A stretch of 64,000 nucleotides of DNA from Haematobia irritans (lineage: Eukaryota > Arthropoda > Insecta > Diptera > Muscidae). The position numbers were made by a program, and so were the translations under genes. The notes beneath the pieces are model-generated. The model was not told the origin of the DNA and searched no databases. It saw nothing but the letters and a program-made list of their open reading frames with translations. Below are positions 1-9,723 of this stretch, in pieces. Numbering within the stretch: the stretch's first letter is position 1; each line of letters starts with the position of its first letter. Location: positions 63,829,242 through 63,893,241 of the forward strand of contig NC_134401.1 of assembly GCF_050003625.1 (NCBI RefSeq), given 5' to 3'.

Positions 1-175
1 GCTCACTTAGACTATTCAGTCCATTGTGATACCACATTAACTAAAAGTACCTATTACATATGGACACTTATAGTTTTAACCGCTGAACCTTCTCGATTAT
101 TTTTCTTCGTTGAACCAACCAGATTGTTCCAAAAACATTAGCAGACTGCTTAAGACTGCACAAGGTGCTTAATTG
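1..175 (-). mobile_element. LINE 3' end fragment (Jockey-like), runs off the left edge
   Basis: Read on the minus strand, this is the last part of the same retrotransposon seen at 7460-7880. It encodes the same C-terminal stretch (FGTIWLVQRRKIIEKVQRL) and then the shared tail containing TATCACAATGGACTGAATAG. The CCTAA repeats expected at its 3' tip lie outside the window. Beyond about position 155 the match breaks down, so the piece is 5'-truncated or rearranged. Confidence 0.75.
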
Positions 176-1803
176 CATTATTCTTTTTTTTTCGGGAAAC
201 GATCTATATAGAATCTTTACCAAAAATTTCTGTATGATTGTTACAACTGACAAACTAAAAACTGACGTTTTTAACACGATTTAAGTGTAAAAATTTCAAC
301 TGTCCTCTAGTGTAAAAATTTCAACTACCCACATTATATACCAATCGCGAAAATATAATCTATTAAATTGACCTAGGCTGGACGTCCACACAATATAAAT
401 CAAAATAGGTATTTCATGAAAAGCCAAGTTTCGTCATTATTTTTGTTTTGTATTTGTAGACATACCACTGTCTTTCATACAAATTTTTTTGTGAATAGGA
501 AGATATTTCTGAGGACTAACGGCAGAAAAATCCTAAAAACAAATGAAGCAAATTAAAAATTGAAAAAAGAGCTCATGTGACAATACTGCTTAGTGTAAAT
601 AACGTCCCCGAATGGAACGTTGGTTACATGAAAAAGCGAAAAAGCTGGACATTGTTAACGACACTGGAATGTGAGTTAAAAAAACGGTGGCGGACAACCA
701 TCCCAGGTCCTGCTGCTACCTGCAATACTATACTCCAAATGGATATGCAACACCATCCGTCCATATTGTTTGCGAATTGGGAAGCGAGAAATAACAAACG
801 GAGATTTTTTCTTGATAACAGCAGCAGCAGGCTCTATAAAATCCACCGCAATATGGAGCCTACTACCCCCGCCTATGGTTACTGCATACAGGATTCCTGT
901 TACTCTTGTCGTTGTTGGGCTTCCTATTTAATCCCTGCAGGCATGTGGAAAACCAACTGGCTTTGTCATGCAGCCAGCAAACCAGCCCCCCTTTTTGCGA
1001 CACCATGGGACACTCTGTGTTTTTACACGAGTTGATGGCATTCATTGCGGTTTACAGCTTTCGTCCTTGCTGTGATGGTACTTGCAGTGCCATTACGAAT
1101 GACTAACGTCTGTCCACAGCTATTTCCGCTTATGGTTGCCTGGACTGCTCGTTCCCATTTACTGTTTTTTTTGTTTTGTTGTTGTTGCTCATATTGTTGT
1201 GGAAAGATTATCATTTTTCACTTATGTCATCATCCCAGCATAAATACGTTTTGTAAAGCTAAGGAATTTAATCGTGCAACCACCACACTCCCCTTATACA
1301 TCCTGGCTTCTGCATTCCATGGCACTCGACTGACGAGAATGATGAAAAAGTCGACAAACGCAAACCATATTTTACGAAAGCATTAAACATATTTCCATGT
1401 CGATACCCTTGCCCCGCCCTGGGTATATTCTAGAGTTCTGGAATTTGCTATGCATTCGATGCCAGCAAAACATCAACCACAACAGCAGAAGGAGGAGAAA
1501 AACAGAAAAAGTTATAATCTCTACTTTATGCACAATGCCAGGAAATATCTTCAGTTTTTCTTTGTGAAACTTCTTTATATTATGAGGCACAGTGGTATTG
1601 AGAAAAAAAGAGGATAGGGACACTTTCACAATGAATGTCATAGTGAGCCCAAAGTAAACAAATGCTGGCAGGGTGGGCGTTTCTAATGCCGAGTGGCTTA
1701 AGTGTCCGATCTATTCTTGATCATGATGAACTGCTAAAACAATACAACGGTGTACGTCTGCCTGTCCGTCCGTTTACATAAATTCTACAATAATAGCCCT
1801 TCA
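176..1803. other. No gene recognised
   Basis: AT-rich sequence without a convincing gene. The longest open frame (577-1035, plus, 152 codons) has no recognisable motif and overlaps others on both strands. A short direct repeat of GTGTAAAAATTTCAACT occurs near 286 and 311. At 1689-1703 GCCGAGTGGCTTAAG looks like a tRNA box A, but no box B follows. Confidence 0.6.
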
Positions 1804-2541
1804 AACAAAAAAAAATTGTTTCCGATTCAATCACGAATTTAATTGATTCAATTAGTTTTTTAATTGAAATGTCTTCAATCACGAAAATGATAGTATCAAT
1901 CACAGTTTTAATTGGACATTTAAAAAATAATTGATTAAAAAATTACGATTTCATTAGCAAATTTCCATTAATTTTTTAATTGATTCATATAAAAATTTAT
2001 TTGATGTTGATTGCAAAATTCAATTAATTTTTTCATTAAAAACTTAACTATTTTCAATTACTTTCTTAAATGACTTAGTGTTTTTAGTTTGTTTGAATTA
2101 AGTTTTGGGTTAAAAATTAAAAATTTTTCCATCACTTTTTTTTAATTGACTTAGTTTTCCGAGTTTGATTAAAAAGTTAATTGTACACACAAAAAAATTT
2201 CACGAATATTTTTCCAATTAAAATTTTAATTGAGTTGTAAAAAATATTCAATTAAAAATTTAATTGATTCAACAAATTGTTTAATTGAAACCAAAATCAA
2301 TCACAAAAATAATAGTATTAATTAATTTTTTAATTGGATCAATTAACATTTTAATTGACCTTCAATTAATTTTTTAATTGATACTATCATTTCTGTGATT
2401 GAAGACATTTCAATTAAAAATTAATTGGATCAATTAATTTCGTGATTGAAGCAGAAAATTTTTTTTGTGTGTCAATTAATTTATTAATTCAAAAAACTTT
2501 AAACTTCAATCGACTTTTTAACTGGAAATATTTTGGTGAGG
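1804..2541. mobile_element. AT-rich palindromic element, outer copy
   Basis: The sequence is built almost entirely from variants of TCAATTAATTTTTTAATTGA and matches the element at 40701-41233 from end to end, starting GATTCAATCACGAA and ending GGAAATATT.TGGTGA. No protein is encoded, so it is a non-autonomous element. It is interrupted by a second, shorter member of the same family at 2186-2471. Confidence 0.75.
2186..2471. mobile_element. AT-rich palindromic element, nested inner copy
   Basis: It begins CACACAAAAAAA and ends TTTTTTTTGTGTG, giving inverted termini. The flanks read TTGTA and TCAATTA. The uninterrupted homologous site at about 41146-41158 reads TTGTATCAATTA, so the insertion is precise with no visible target duplication. 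Confidence 0.75.
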
Positions 2542-2552
2542 TTCATCATCAT

Positions 2553-2685
2553 ATCAGGCTCACTTATACTATTCAGTCCATTGTGATACCACAATGGTGA
2601 ACTTCTCTCTCTTATCACTGAGTGCTGCCCGATTCCATGTTAAGCTCAATGATAAGGGACCACATTGCAGTGAAACCACTTAGAG
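2553..2685 (-). mobile_element. tRNA-derived SINE fragment, 3' part
   Basis: The minus strand matches the body and tail of the complete SINE at 56633-56980 (CTCTAAGTGGTTTCACTGCA, GAGCTTAACATGGAATC, ATCACAATGGACTGAATAG). Compared with that copy it lacks a segment of about 35 bp after the first match, and it has no tRNA-like head. Confidence 0.75.
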
Positions 2686-2838
2686 GTTCTAAATGATCTC
2701 GGTGGCCAATGGTGATCACATTTTCGAGAGGAAAGAGAGTTCGGAAACATTTCCCTTAAAGAAGCAATGCCTTTGTTGCTTGTGTGGTACGTAGCAGTTT
2801 ATGTTTGACGGGCAATATATTGGCGACAAATATGATCC

Positions 2839-2909
2839 ATGTTCCCTGTAAAAAAGAAAATTATGCTCTTGAAATATGTTTTGAGTTGATCACATTTTTT
2901 CTCTGCGTG
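2839..2909. mobile_element. Fragment of the GAGAAGGAA palindromic MITE family
   Basis: It matches the right end of the elements at 46750-46998 and 19886-20136: ATGCTCTTGAAA, a decayed TGATCACAT and the terminal TTCTCTGCGTG. The left half is missing. Confidence 0.6.
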
Positions 2910-4842
2910 TGTGCTGAATTTGCTCGACAACGGCTAATATTTAGATATATCACCCAAGAAATTTTGATTTTTTTTTCAGATTGGAAAATGAGTTTTGATC
3001 TACATAATATAGTTGCTCCACCTGACTTTTAAGTTTCGTTACAGCTTTTTAATTTAATTACAGAGAACAAAATAACAATTTTATTTTAACAAATATATTT
3101 TTGGCTTATAACATTTTTGCTGATGTCCGAGGGTATTTGTAAAGTGAAAAATAATGTAGATTATTTTCGAGAATGACCATATTATAGGAATAATGCTTAC
3201 TAGGCCAATACGATCGGTATGAACGTGCTAAGAGATGAACGAAAATGATATTATTAATCATTTCGATTTTTGTTTTGATACAAAAAGTAATAAATCAAAT
3301 ATTTAATTTAATTTGTTTTTTTCAAACTCAATAACAATTTCCTGGGAGGATATATAACTTTCTTGGGGTGTGCTGCAAATTGGTGAATATCAAGAATAGC
3401 ATTTCTATCATACTTGTAAACAGGAACTCTGATTATCATGAGAATAAATTTCCCAATTTTCCCATTTAATAGCATTTTTTATGGTTTCTCCCACTGTTCA
3501 TTGGAATATGAATAAGCCAAAGCGCCCCCTTGCTCAACACCTAAAAATATCAGTCCTCTTTTGGGAAAACACATTTCTGTGAAATGGTTTTAGGTTTTAT
3601 TTTCATATTTTGCATTTATTTTTTGTTGCTGCTACTCTGGCAGTTGAGATATATGTATGTAGCAGTGTTCTTGTGAACAGCCATTATTATGAGAAGCGCC
3701 AACATATCGCCGAACACATCGCTCATACTTAGCCCATTGTTCGAATTTAAGCTGATAAGGATCTACGACAACAACGGCGGAGTACATAAAGCTTCAGTAA
3801 TACAAAATAATGTTGAGTAGATCTGATGAACATACAAATATGGCGAGGAGGAACAACGACAACATAAAGTAGTTATCCTTAAAATCTCATTCATACACAA
3901 AACATGGAAGATTGCTTGAGAAAACATGAGAGAAGTAGTCCAGCCACCTCCCCTCGCCGCATTTACAATGAATGAATGCTTGAACAGGCAACCAGGCCGA
4001 AGCTAATGGAACTGTTGCAATTTTTAAGCTTCGAAATGTTTGATACCAAGCAACCAACCAACCAACCAACACAAGTGCAATTGAATAACAAATTCATGCC
4101 AGCTGAATGGTGCGAAGCATTTGCAAAGAATCTTTACCCTATGCAAGCGATGCAGAACAGCTTCTTAGGTATTACATATCCATGAATGCTATGATAAAGA
4201 TGTAGTGGAGCAATAGCACTACATGCGTGTGTTTATCCTATTTTAGTGTTTTTTTTTTATATGCCATGTACATGTTAGTCTGTGGAAAACACGAATGTGT
4301 TCCCTGTTGTGGAAAAATTTGGGAGAGTAACTTTTCGCCTTTTCAATTTTCATTACAAATTTTAGAGTCATACAGCTGAGACAGGACTCTATGCAACAGA
4401 GTAACTTCCTTACTATCATGTTTTCGACAGCTCGTAACATGCACACATAACATTTTTTCCTGCGGTTTAACATTTTGCACTTGGATTAGGGATGGCGCAA
4501 ATGAAAACAACAAAGTTAAAGTAAAAAAGAACTACGAATACAAAATCCAAATGAGATATGTGTAGATTTAAAATGGAAATCTCTCAAGTCTTGAGTATAG
4601 TTTTTATCTTTTTACGGCTTTGAGCTGAATACCAAGTTATTAAAAACATGCTATTATCTTGAACAATAAATAATTTTCTTGGCTAATAAATAGCCAATAA
4701 ATAATAGAATACGTCGATATTGGTATCAATAGCGGAACATTATTTGTCAAGAAGGTCACTAAAGCTGTAAGATATACAGGAAGCATATAATTATCCCATT
4801 ACCGGGAAGATTTATGATCTGTTGAGGGAAATCTTCAAAAAC
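2910..4842. other. No gene recognised
   Basis: Apparently unique AT-rich sequence. Open frames on both strands (for example 3887-4072 minus and 3976-4185 plus) overlap each other and show no motif. A CCAA run (CAACCAACCAACCAACC) lies near 4051-4068. Confidence 0.55.
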
Positions 4843-4995
4843 TCACTTTGCCGTCTTCCGCATTTTAATCAAATGGACCCATTCTAGGGCGGCAGGCTTC
4901 CAGATAAAAAGCTCACTTTCGTTGAACCACAATATAATTTCTTTGTTGGCAACTTCAACAGCATCAGAGCCGTGGATGATATTACGCCTAACTTG
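4843..4995 (-). pseudogene. Nucleoside diphosphate kinase pseudogene fragment (Awd-like C-terminus)
   Basis: NDP kinases transfer the terminal phosphate between nucleoside triphosphates and diphosphates through a phosphohistidine. Read leftward from 4995, the minus strand encodes QVRRNIIHGSDAVE, then variants of A-x-KEI-x-LWFNE, x-EL and W-x-PAA-x-x-W. In Awd/NDPK this order is the C-terminal third of a protein of about 150 residues, and the histidine of NIIHGSD is the catalytic one. It is retained here, but the glycine before RN is replaced by R. The normal short C-terminus is replaced by a run reading on to a TGA at 4843-4845. Upstream of 4995 the similarity fades: FIQ appears in another frame, suggesting an indel. 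No N-terminal part was found. A dead retrocopy or gene fragment is most likely. The family assignment is by recognition only. Confidence 0.7.
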
Positions 4996-5143
4996 TAGTT
5001 TTGTATGAAGGTGTTGGTTGAAAGCATTCCGAATTTGCTGGAGGATATCTCGGAGTCAAAATTGCTGTTAATAGATGCTCTAGTAGCACTTGATTTTATA
5101 GAAAAGCAAATTTTGATGTAGAAGAAAGTCAGAATATCGAAAC

Positions 5144-5250
5144 AAGAGGTGTGCACGTGACACTAAATTCTCACGCGTGAGTCGTGAGTCACGCTGACGG
5201 GAAGCGTAAATGTGTGTGAGCGAGAGTAAAACATTACGTGCACACCTCTA
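5144..5250. mobile_element. 107-bp hAT-like MITE with perfect 8-bp duplication
   Basis: The inverted ends are AAGAGGTGTGCACGT and ACGTGCACACCTCTA. They are flanked by perfect direct repeats ATCGAAAC at 5136-5143 and 5251-5258. An 8-bp duplication with an AGAGGTG-type end is typical of hAT elements. The interior (CACGCGTGAGTCGTGAGTCA) resembles the TCACGA-rich tract at 50095-50850. It lies just upstream of the NDP kinase fragment. Confidence 0.85.
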
Positions 5251-5531
5251 ATCGAAACTACAATTTTAGCATGATAAGAGATGACATCTGTCATTAATTG
5301 TTCCAAAGTTTAGGGATAACACTTAAATTTGTAATGGCTCTATATAGTGTATTTTCAATACTTTACTTTTGCTTTGAAATTACGTATAAAGAAAAAAAAA
5401 CTTATCCTACCTATTTTATTAAAATTTGTACAAGGGTTGTAAATTTCAAAACCTCTTGGATTGGAAAAATATTGGACATATCGATTCTGATATCTGGTAT
5501 TTTAAATTCAGAATGAGTAGTTCAGGTTCTT

Positions 5532-6145
5532 CTAGAGCGGCGTTTCTCAAATGGGGTGGCGCCACCCAAGGGGGACACCACGAGGTTCCAAGAGGGGCGC
5601 AGAATCATTTTTGGTTGAGCAGCTTTTGTATCATTAAATTGGTGAAAACAACACAAACGTTTAAGTTCAATGAAACATCAATAATATACTACTAAAGAAC
5701 GTACCATTCGTACATTTCGAAATGTTACCACAGTGAGAAAAAGAGTAAAAATTACATGCAATGCTATAATTTGTTGTAGGTTTTCCATTATTAGTCGTTC
5801 ACTACATTTACTTGCAACGGCTAAATTTCTTGCTAAAATAGTATTCACTTTTGTCTTCACATATTTTAAAAAATGTTGATACAATTTTCGTCACTTTTAG
5901 GTTGAAACTGGTGAGAGATGTACTTTATCAGTAATAGTACCAAACATTACTTTATCAGTATAGTACCAAACTAATGAACAGAACGATTGCCAAAATACAT
6001 TAATATTGTTATTTTTAATCATTGTTAATCATGTTTTTAGGTTTTGTTAATATTTTTTTCTGTTTGGGTAAACAAAATTTGTTTTAGATTGAGGGGGCGC
6101 AACGGAATCGATACAGTTTTTAGGGGGCCCAAAGCGAATTGGTAA
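5532..6145. mobile_element. Possible hAT-type remnant with GGGG/CCACC-rich ends
   Basis: CGGCGTTTCTCAAATGGGGT near 5539 followed by GGCGCCACCCAAGGGGG resembles hAT ends of the GTTTCTCAA-GGGG kind. A GGGGGCGCAACGG / AGGGGGCCCAAAG segment at 6093-6135 looks like a matching inner part. No clear duplication was found and the right border is unknown. The A/T-rich middle has no coding potential. Confidence 0.35.
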
Positions 6146-6192
6146 ATCTGTTCTATAGAATAGAAATTGAAATACAAAATGGCCAAGAAATA

Positions 6193-6842
6193 CACGCAAA
6201 AAAATAATTCTTTCCTCCCAAACGAAATTTTAGACAAACAAAGTTCGTTTCTCATTTGCTTTTCGTTGTAAGGAAGTGTATTTGGAAGAAAAGTATATAC
6301 TTTTTGTGATAAACGTTTATTCTTTTCCAGGATGTAAAAACAATTTCATAAAGACAAACTCAAAAAAAAAACATTGTTTTCTTGCTAATTGCATTTTCCT
6401 CACATCTTTCTCATGTCCACGAAGTTTTTTAGTTTTTAACACCTTTTTCTTGTAATGCCAACAATGTAGAAGAAATTATACGATTTTATAAATTTTGAAA
6501 ATGTTTTTACCTTTCGCCTGGACGAAGAATCGAACCGCGGACCATGTACTTTGTAAGCCAACACACTAACCACTGAGCTATGTACCTGTTATGGTCATCA
6601 ATAGATAAATATCCATATAAGTTATATTTATATAGCAGAGCTTGGGGCGCCCACGAACCGAATAAACAAAGTTTATTTAACAGAAACAAACATTTACTTT
6701 TTTATTGAAAAAATAAAAATTTTATAACAAACGAATTGTTTTGGTGATAAAAGTTTAAAATTTTCGAAGCAATTCAAAAAACTCTAACAAAAGAAAAGCG
6801 TTTTCGGTACACGTTTTCCAAACGTTTTTTTTTCTTTGCGTG
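6193..6842. mobile_element. TA-flanked inverted-terminal element carrying a tRNA-like segment
   Basis: The ends are CACGCAAAAAAA and TTTCTTTGCGTG, with TA on both sides (6191-6192, 6843-6844), as in Tc1/mariner-type insertions. It shares an internal body with 28441-29231: TTTGGAAGAAAAGTATA, TTTTGTGATAAACGTT, and the tRNA-like segment. No transposase is present. It sits directly against the RNase H coding fragment that starts at 6843. Confidence 0.75.
6512..6586 (-). other. tRNA-like segment with Pol III box A and box B
   Basis: The minus strand reads TAGCTCAGTGG (box A, 6570-6580) and GGTTCGATTC (box B, 6527-6536) at tRNA-like spacing, with GGCTTACAAAG in the anticodon-arm position. The acceptor ends do not pair, so this is a tRNA-derived relic, not a functional tRNA gene. 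The same segment recurs at 22581-22654 and 28820-28890, and degenerate at 20560-20625. Confidence 0.65.
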
Positions 6843-7308
6843 TAAAATTGGCAGAATTGATAGAAGAGAACAGCCCTAAAATAAAACCGAATAGCGAAAC
6901 GATTTTTCAGGCAGAAATACTAGCAATAAGAGAGGTGGCGAATTGGATGAGAAGTAATGTTCCAACAAATGTTGGCATTCATATATACTCAGACAGCCAA
7001 CCTGCAATAAAATCCTTGAATTCTGTGTTCCTTAACTCGAAAATCTCTCAACGAGATGGGTTAGCAGTACAATATTGACCTAATATGGGTGCCTGACCAT
7101 AATTACATACCGGAGAACTGCGAAGCGGATGAGTTACCAAGGCTAGGAAATACCAGAGGAACTAGAATCTGTTGGTATGCCTCTGGCTACCTGCAAGCTC
7201 TTACTGCGTGAGAAGGCTCTTATGATGGCAAATGTTCGATGGGAGAATTCCAAGGGTCGTAATGACATCAAGCAAATATGACCCCATTTAAACTTAAACC
7301 GCACACTA
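6843..7308 (+). pseudogene. LINE RNase H domain fragment (Jockey-like), first part
   Basis: The frame from 6836 to about 7072 encodes a retrotransposon RNase H segment: ETIFQAEILAIREVANWM with the catalytic Glu, then IYSDSQPAIKSLNS with a catalytic Asp. A one-base frameshift near 7072 moves the reading to IDLIWVPDHNYIPENCEADE, which holds the conserved W-V-P-x-H and the last Asp. The first catalytic Asp (YTDGS-type) and the reverse transcriptase are missing, because the copy is truncated at the 6193-6842 element. In Jockey-type LINEs RNase H removes RNA from the RNA-DNA hybrid during target-primed reverse transcription. The copy is dead (frameshift, truncation, and a SINE insertion at 7309). 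Confidence 0.85.
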
Positions 7309-7447
7309 CGTTAGGTTAGTTTAGGTGGCAGCCCGATGTATCAGGCTCACTTAGAATATTCATTCCATTGTGATACCACATTAGTGAACTTCTCTCTTAT
7401 CACTGAGTGCTGCCCGATTCCATGTTAAGCTCAATGACAAGGGACCT
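7309..7447 (-). mobile_element. 5'-truncated SINE inserted in the LINE, 12-bp target duplication
   Basis: The minus strand is SINE body plus tail ending in CCTAA-type repeats (plus strand GTTAGGTTAG at 7310). It is flanked by perfect direct repeats AACCGCACACTA at 7297-7308 and 7448-7459. Removing it restores continuous LINE sequence. Confidence 0.85.
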
Positions 7448-7459
7448 AACCGCACACTA

Positions 7460-7880
7460 GATATGCTAGTGTTCTCAAGACGTCAGATTTCACTCCTGCT
7501 TGATAGACGATTTTGCAAAAACTATTGGCGCGAAGTGTAATAACTACTTTTGAGCTCTCTGAGCTGTCTACTTATGAATCAATTAAACACCTCTAGTGTG
7601 AGTGTCCTGCTTTTTGTGTAAGGCGTAAGCGAATTTTAGGGGCATATAGCTTTAGATTACTGGCGAGCCTGGAAAACGTTAACTTAAGCAGTCTGCTAAT
7701 GTTTTTGGGAACAATCTGGTTGGTTCAACAGAAGAAAATAATCGAGAAGGTTCAGCGGTTAAAACTAGAAGTGACCATATGTAATAGGTACTTTTAGTTA
7801 ATGTGGTATCACAATGGACTGAATAGTCTAAGTGAGCCTGAAACTTAATCGGGCTGTCACTTTAACCTAACCTAACCTAA
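7460..7880 (+). pseudogene. LINE 3' end: end of ORF, shared tail and CCTAA repeats
   Basis: This continues the LINE after the SINE insertion. The C-terminal region includes a zinc-knuckle-like stretch (HLxCECPAFCVRRKR in the best frame, partly decayed). It then has FLGTIWLVQQKKIIEKVQRL and a stop. The 3' tail runs AATGTGGTATCACAATGGAC to TTTAACCTAACCTAACCTAA at 7861-7880. The last ~80 bp before the CCTAA repeats are almost identical to the end of the SINE at 56633-56980. Confidence 0.8.
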
Positions 7881-9205
7881 AATAAAACCGGAGGTTCGTC
7901 AAAATGGATGCTACCAAATGTTGTCCAACATAAAGCATATTTTCCCATAATTCCAAAACATGCATGCCGATTACAACCGAATCTATTTGAATTTTGTCAT
8001 GATAACTCCATAATCGAAGACTGTTGTGCTATTCCAATTTATTGATTAGTCAAGATTTTATACAACAGATTTAATCAATTAAACTCTCGAAGTTCCTCCA
8101 TACGAAGTTCCTCCATAGACCAACTTAATTGCTTGCAAAACATTTCAATTTACACAAAGGTTGAGATATTGCCTTTGAGGTTGGAAATAAAATAAAAACA
8201 CACATGTAATATAGATCTTCCCGCACAAGGATAACACTGTAAATCTCTAACTTTTTGAAACTTTCCATGCGCTTGTCCTTCACCCTCAATTGATGCAACC
8301 CACAGTCAGTCTATTTGCTATGCTGATTTCTGTACTACAGCATTATGCACGTGTATGTGTGCGTGTACAAGACTACAAGAGTATATTACAGTTGCCGAAG
8401 GACACATGCAAAGCTTAATTCAATGAATTCAGCAACGCATTATTAAACCGCAAATAAAAATATGTTTTGACTTGCAATAAACTGTAAAATTAATATTTAT
8501 AAATTTTACTTTTTTGCTTTTGTTATTTACAATCGCCGATACAATGGAACCATTCGTTTGTAATAATGAATTTGATTGAGAAAAAAACGGGCTTTACTAT
8601 TATGGGATGTTGGCCAATATCAAACATGGTATAGAAACCGATCTTATACCGATACAATAAGGTTAACTAACATATGACCATTGAATGTCATTTTCTATCA
8701 CCCCATTGTTGTTGTGTGATTCAGCGGAACTCGGAAAGTCTTGGCCTCCCTGGTGCAAATATTAAGTTTATCAAATGCCAAACTGTTTGGAATTTTCTCT
8801 CCTTAAAAAAAAAAAAAAACAAGACTCAAACTCGATTGTTACAAAATGCCATGACACGAAAGTAAAAAAAGCGTCCAAAAAACTTTATAAAATGCCATGT
8901 AAGTTTTATGGCGTCAAAGCGAAGAAAAAAATGAAACAAAAAACAGGAGCTCAATGTCTTCGACTATGTCGACGAATGTCTTCAAATGTGTGAAGATTTT
9001 CAATACAAATGTTCTGGAATGTTAGCTACAGATAAGGGAAAGTAGAATGGGTGTGGGGGGGGGGGGTCAGTATAGTGGGTTAATATTGCCTATGTACAGA
9101 AGATGTAAACCACATTGGTATCCCATGGTTAGTTGTCAGATGGAAAGAGTCAAAAATTCAATATTCATTACAATCATTAACTATCTGTAAAGACTTATTA
9201 ATATG
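7881..9205. other. No gene recognised; G12 tract
   Basis: AT-rich and apparently unique. It contains an A-run at about 8807-8819 and twelve consecutive G residues at 9055-9066. Open frames here (8674-8865, 8775-8993) are lysine-rich translations of A-runs and are not credible genes. Confidence 0.55.
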
Positions 9206-9290
9206 ATTTTTTTCCGGGAATTCGCTATTTTTTCGCTCCCGCTTTCCCGGGAATTATGTCCGGAAATTCCCTGGAAGTTTTCTTTACAGT
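9206..9290. repeat. CCCGGGAA-rich repeat fragment
   Basis: It contains TTTTTTCCGGGAATTCGC and CCGCTTTCCCGGGAATTA, the same GC-rich palindromic module found at the centre of the fold-back at 10560-10640 and 10865-10950 and again at 11826-11925. Confidence 0.6.
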
Positions 9291-9317
9291 ATTTTATAGA
9301 AAATGGAGGAATAAGTG

Positions 9318-9723
9318 CAGCAATCCCTTGGTGTACGTCGCCTCGGTTTACGTTGTTTCGATTTACGTCGACGATTTTTTGCCAACTTTATTAGAAATGC
9401 CTTCCATAAGGGAAATAACTATCAACGATGATGGCATCGAAACATTTAGTTTTGAAATTCTTATCGAAAATTCGTCAAATTCTGATTGATATTGCATATA
9501 TAACGCAATTGTCGAAGTGGCTATGTTTTTTTATAAGTATACAACATAACGGTTTTCATCTGTTTATGAACTTAATTTTTATTATATTTTTGAATAATGA
9601 AGTGTTATTTTTTTGTTTTTTTTTTTGTTTATATGTATGAGCAATTTTTAATTCGGTTTACGTCGTTTCGATTAACGTCGTCAAATTCCGGAACCAATCA
9701 CGACGTAAATCGAGGGATTACTG
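9318..9723. mobile_element. Pogo/Tigger-like terminal-repeat element remnant
   Basis: The left end CAGCAATCCCTTGGTGTACG and right end CGTAAATCGAGGGATTACTG are imperfect inverted repeats, and TA follows on the right (9724-9725). The consensus CAGTAATCCCTCGATTTACG fits Tc1/mariner-superfamily (pogo-like) ends by appearance. A short frame (9256-9489) ends in an acidic-hydrophobic stretch and may be a transposase relic. A second right end is at 58499-58595. Confidence 0.65.

Noticed and set aside
577..1035. 152-codon open frame
   Set aside because: No recognisable motif, overlapped by other frames on both strands, and no splice or start context that favours it.
1689..1703. tRNA gene at GCCGAGTGGCTTAAG
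   Set aside because: Only a box A-like motif; no box B or tRNA fold follows.
2186..2471. Helitron
   Set aside because: The duplication-free insertion suggests it, but the required TC start and CTRR end are absent and the ends are inverted repeats.
4884..5156. 90-codon minus-strand frame overlapping the NDP kinase match
   Set aside because: It is in a different frame from the kinase-like residues and has no motif of its own.
6512..6586. Functional tRNA gene
   Set aside because: Box A and B are present, but the acceptor ends do not pair and the segment recurs as part of repeats.
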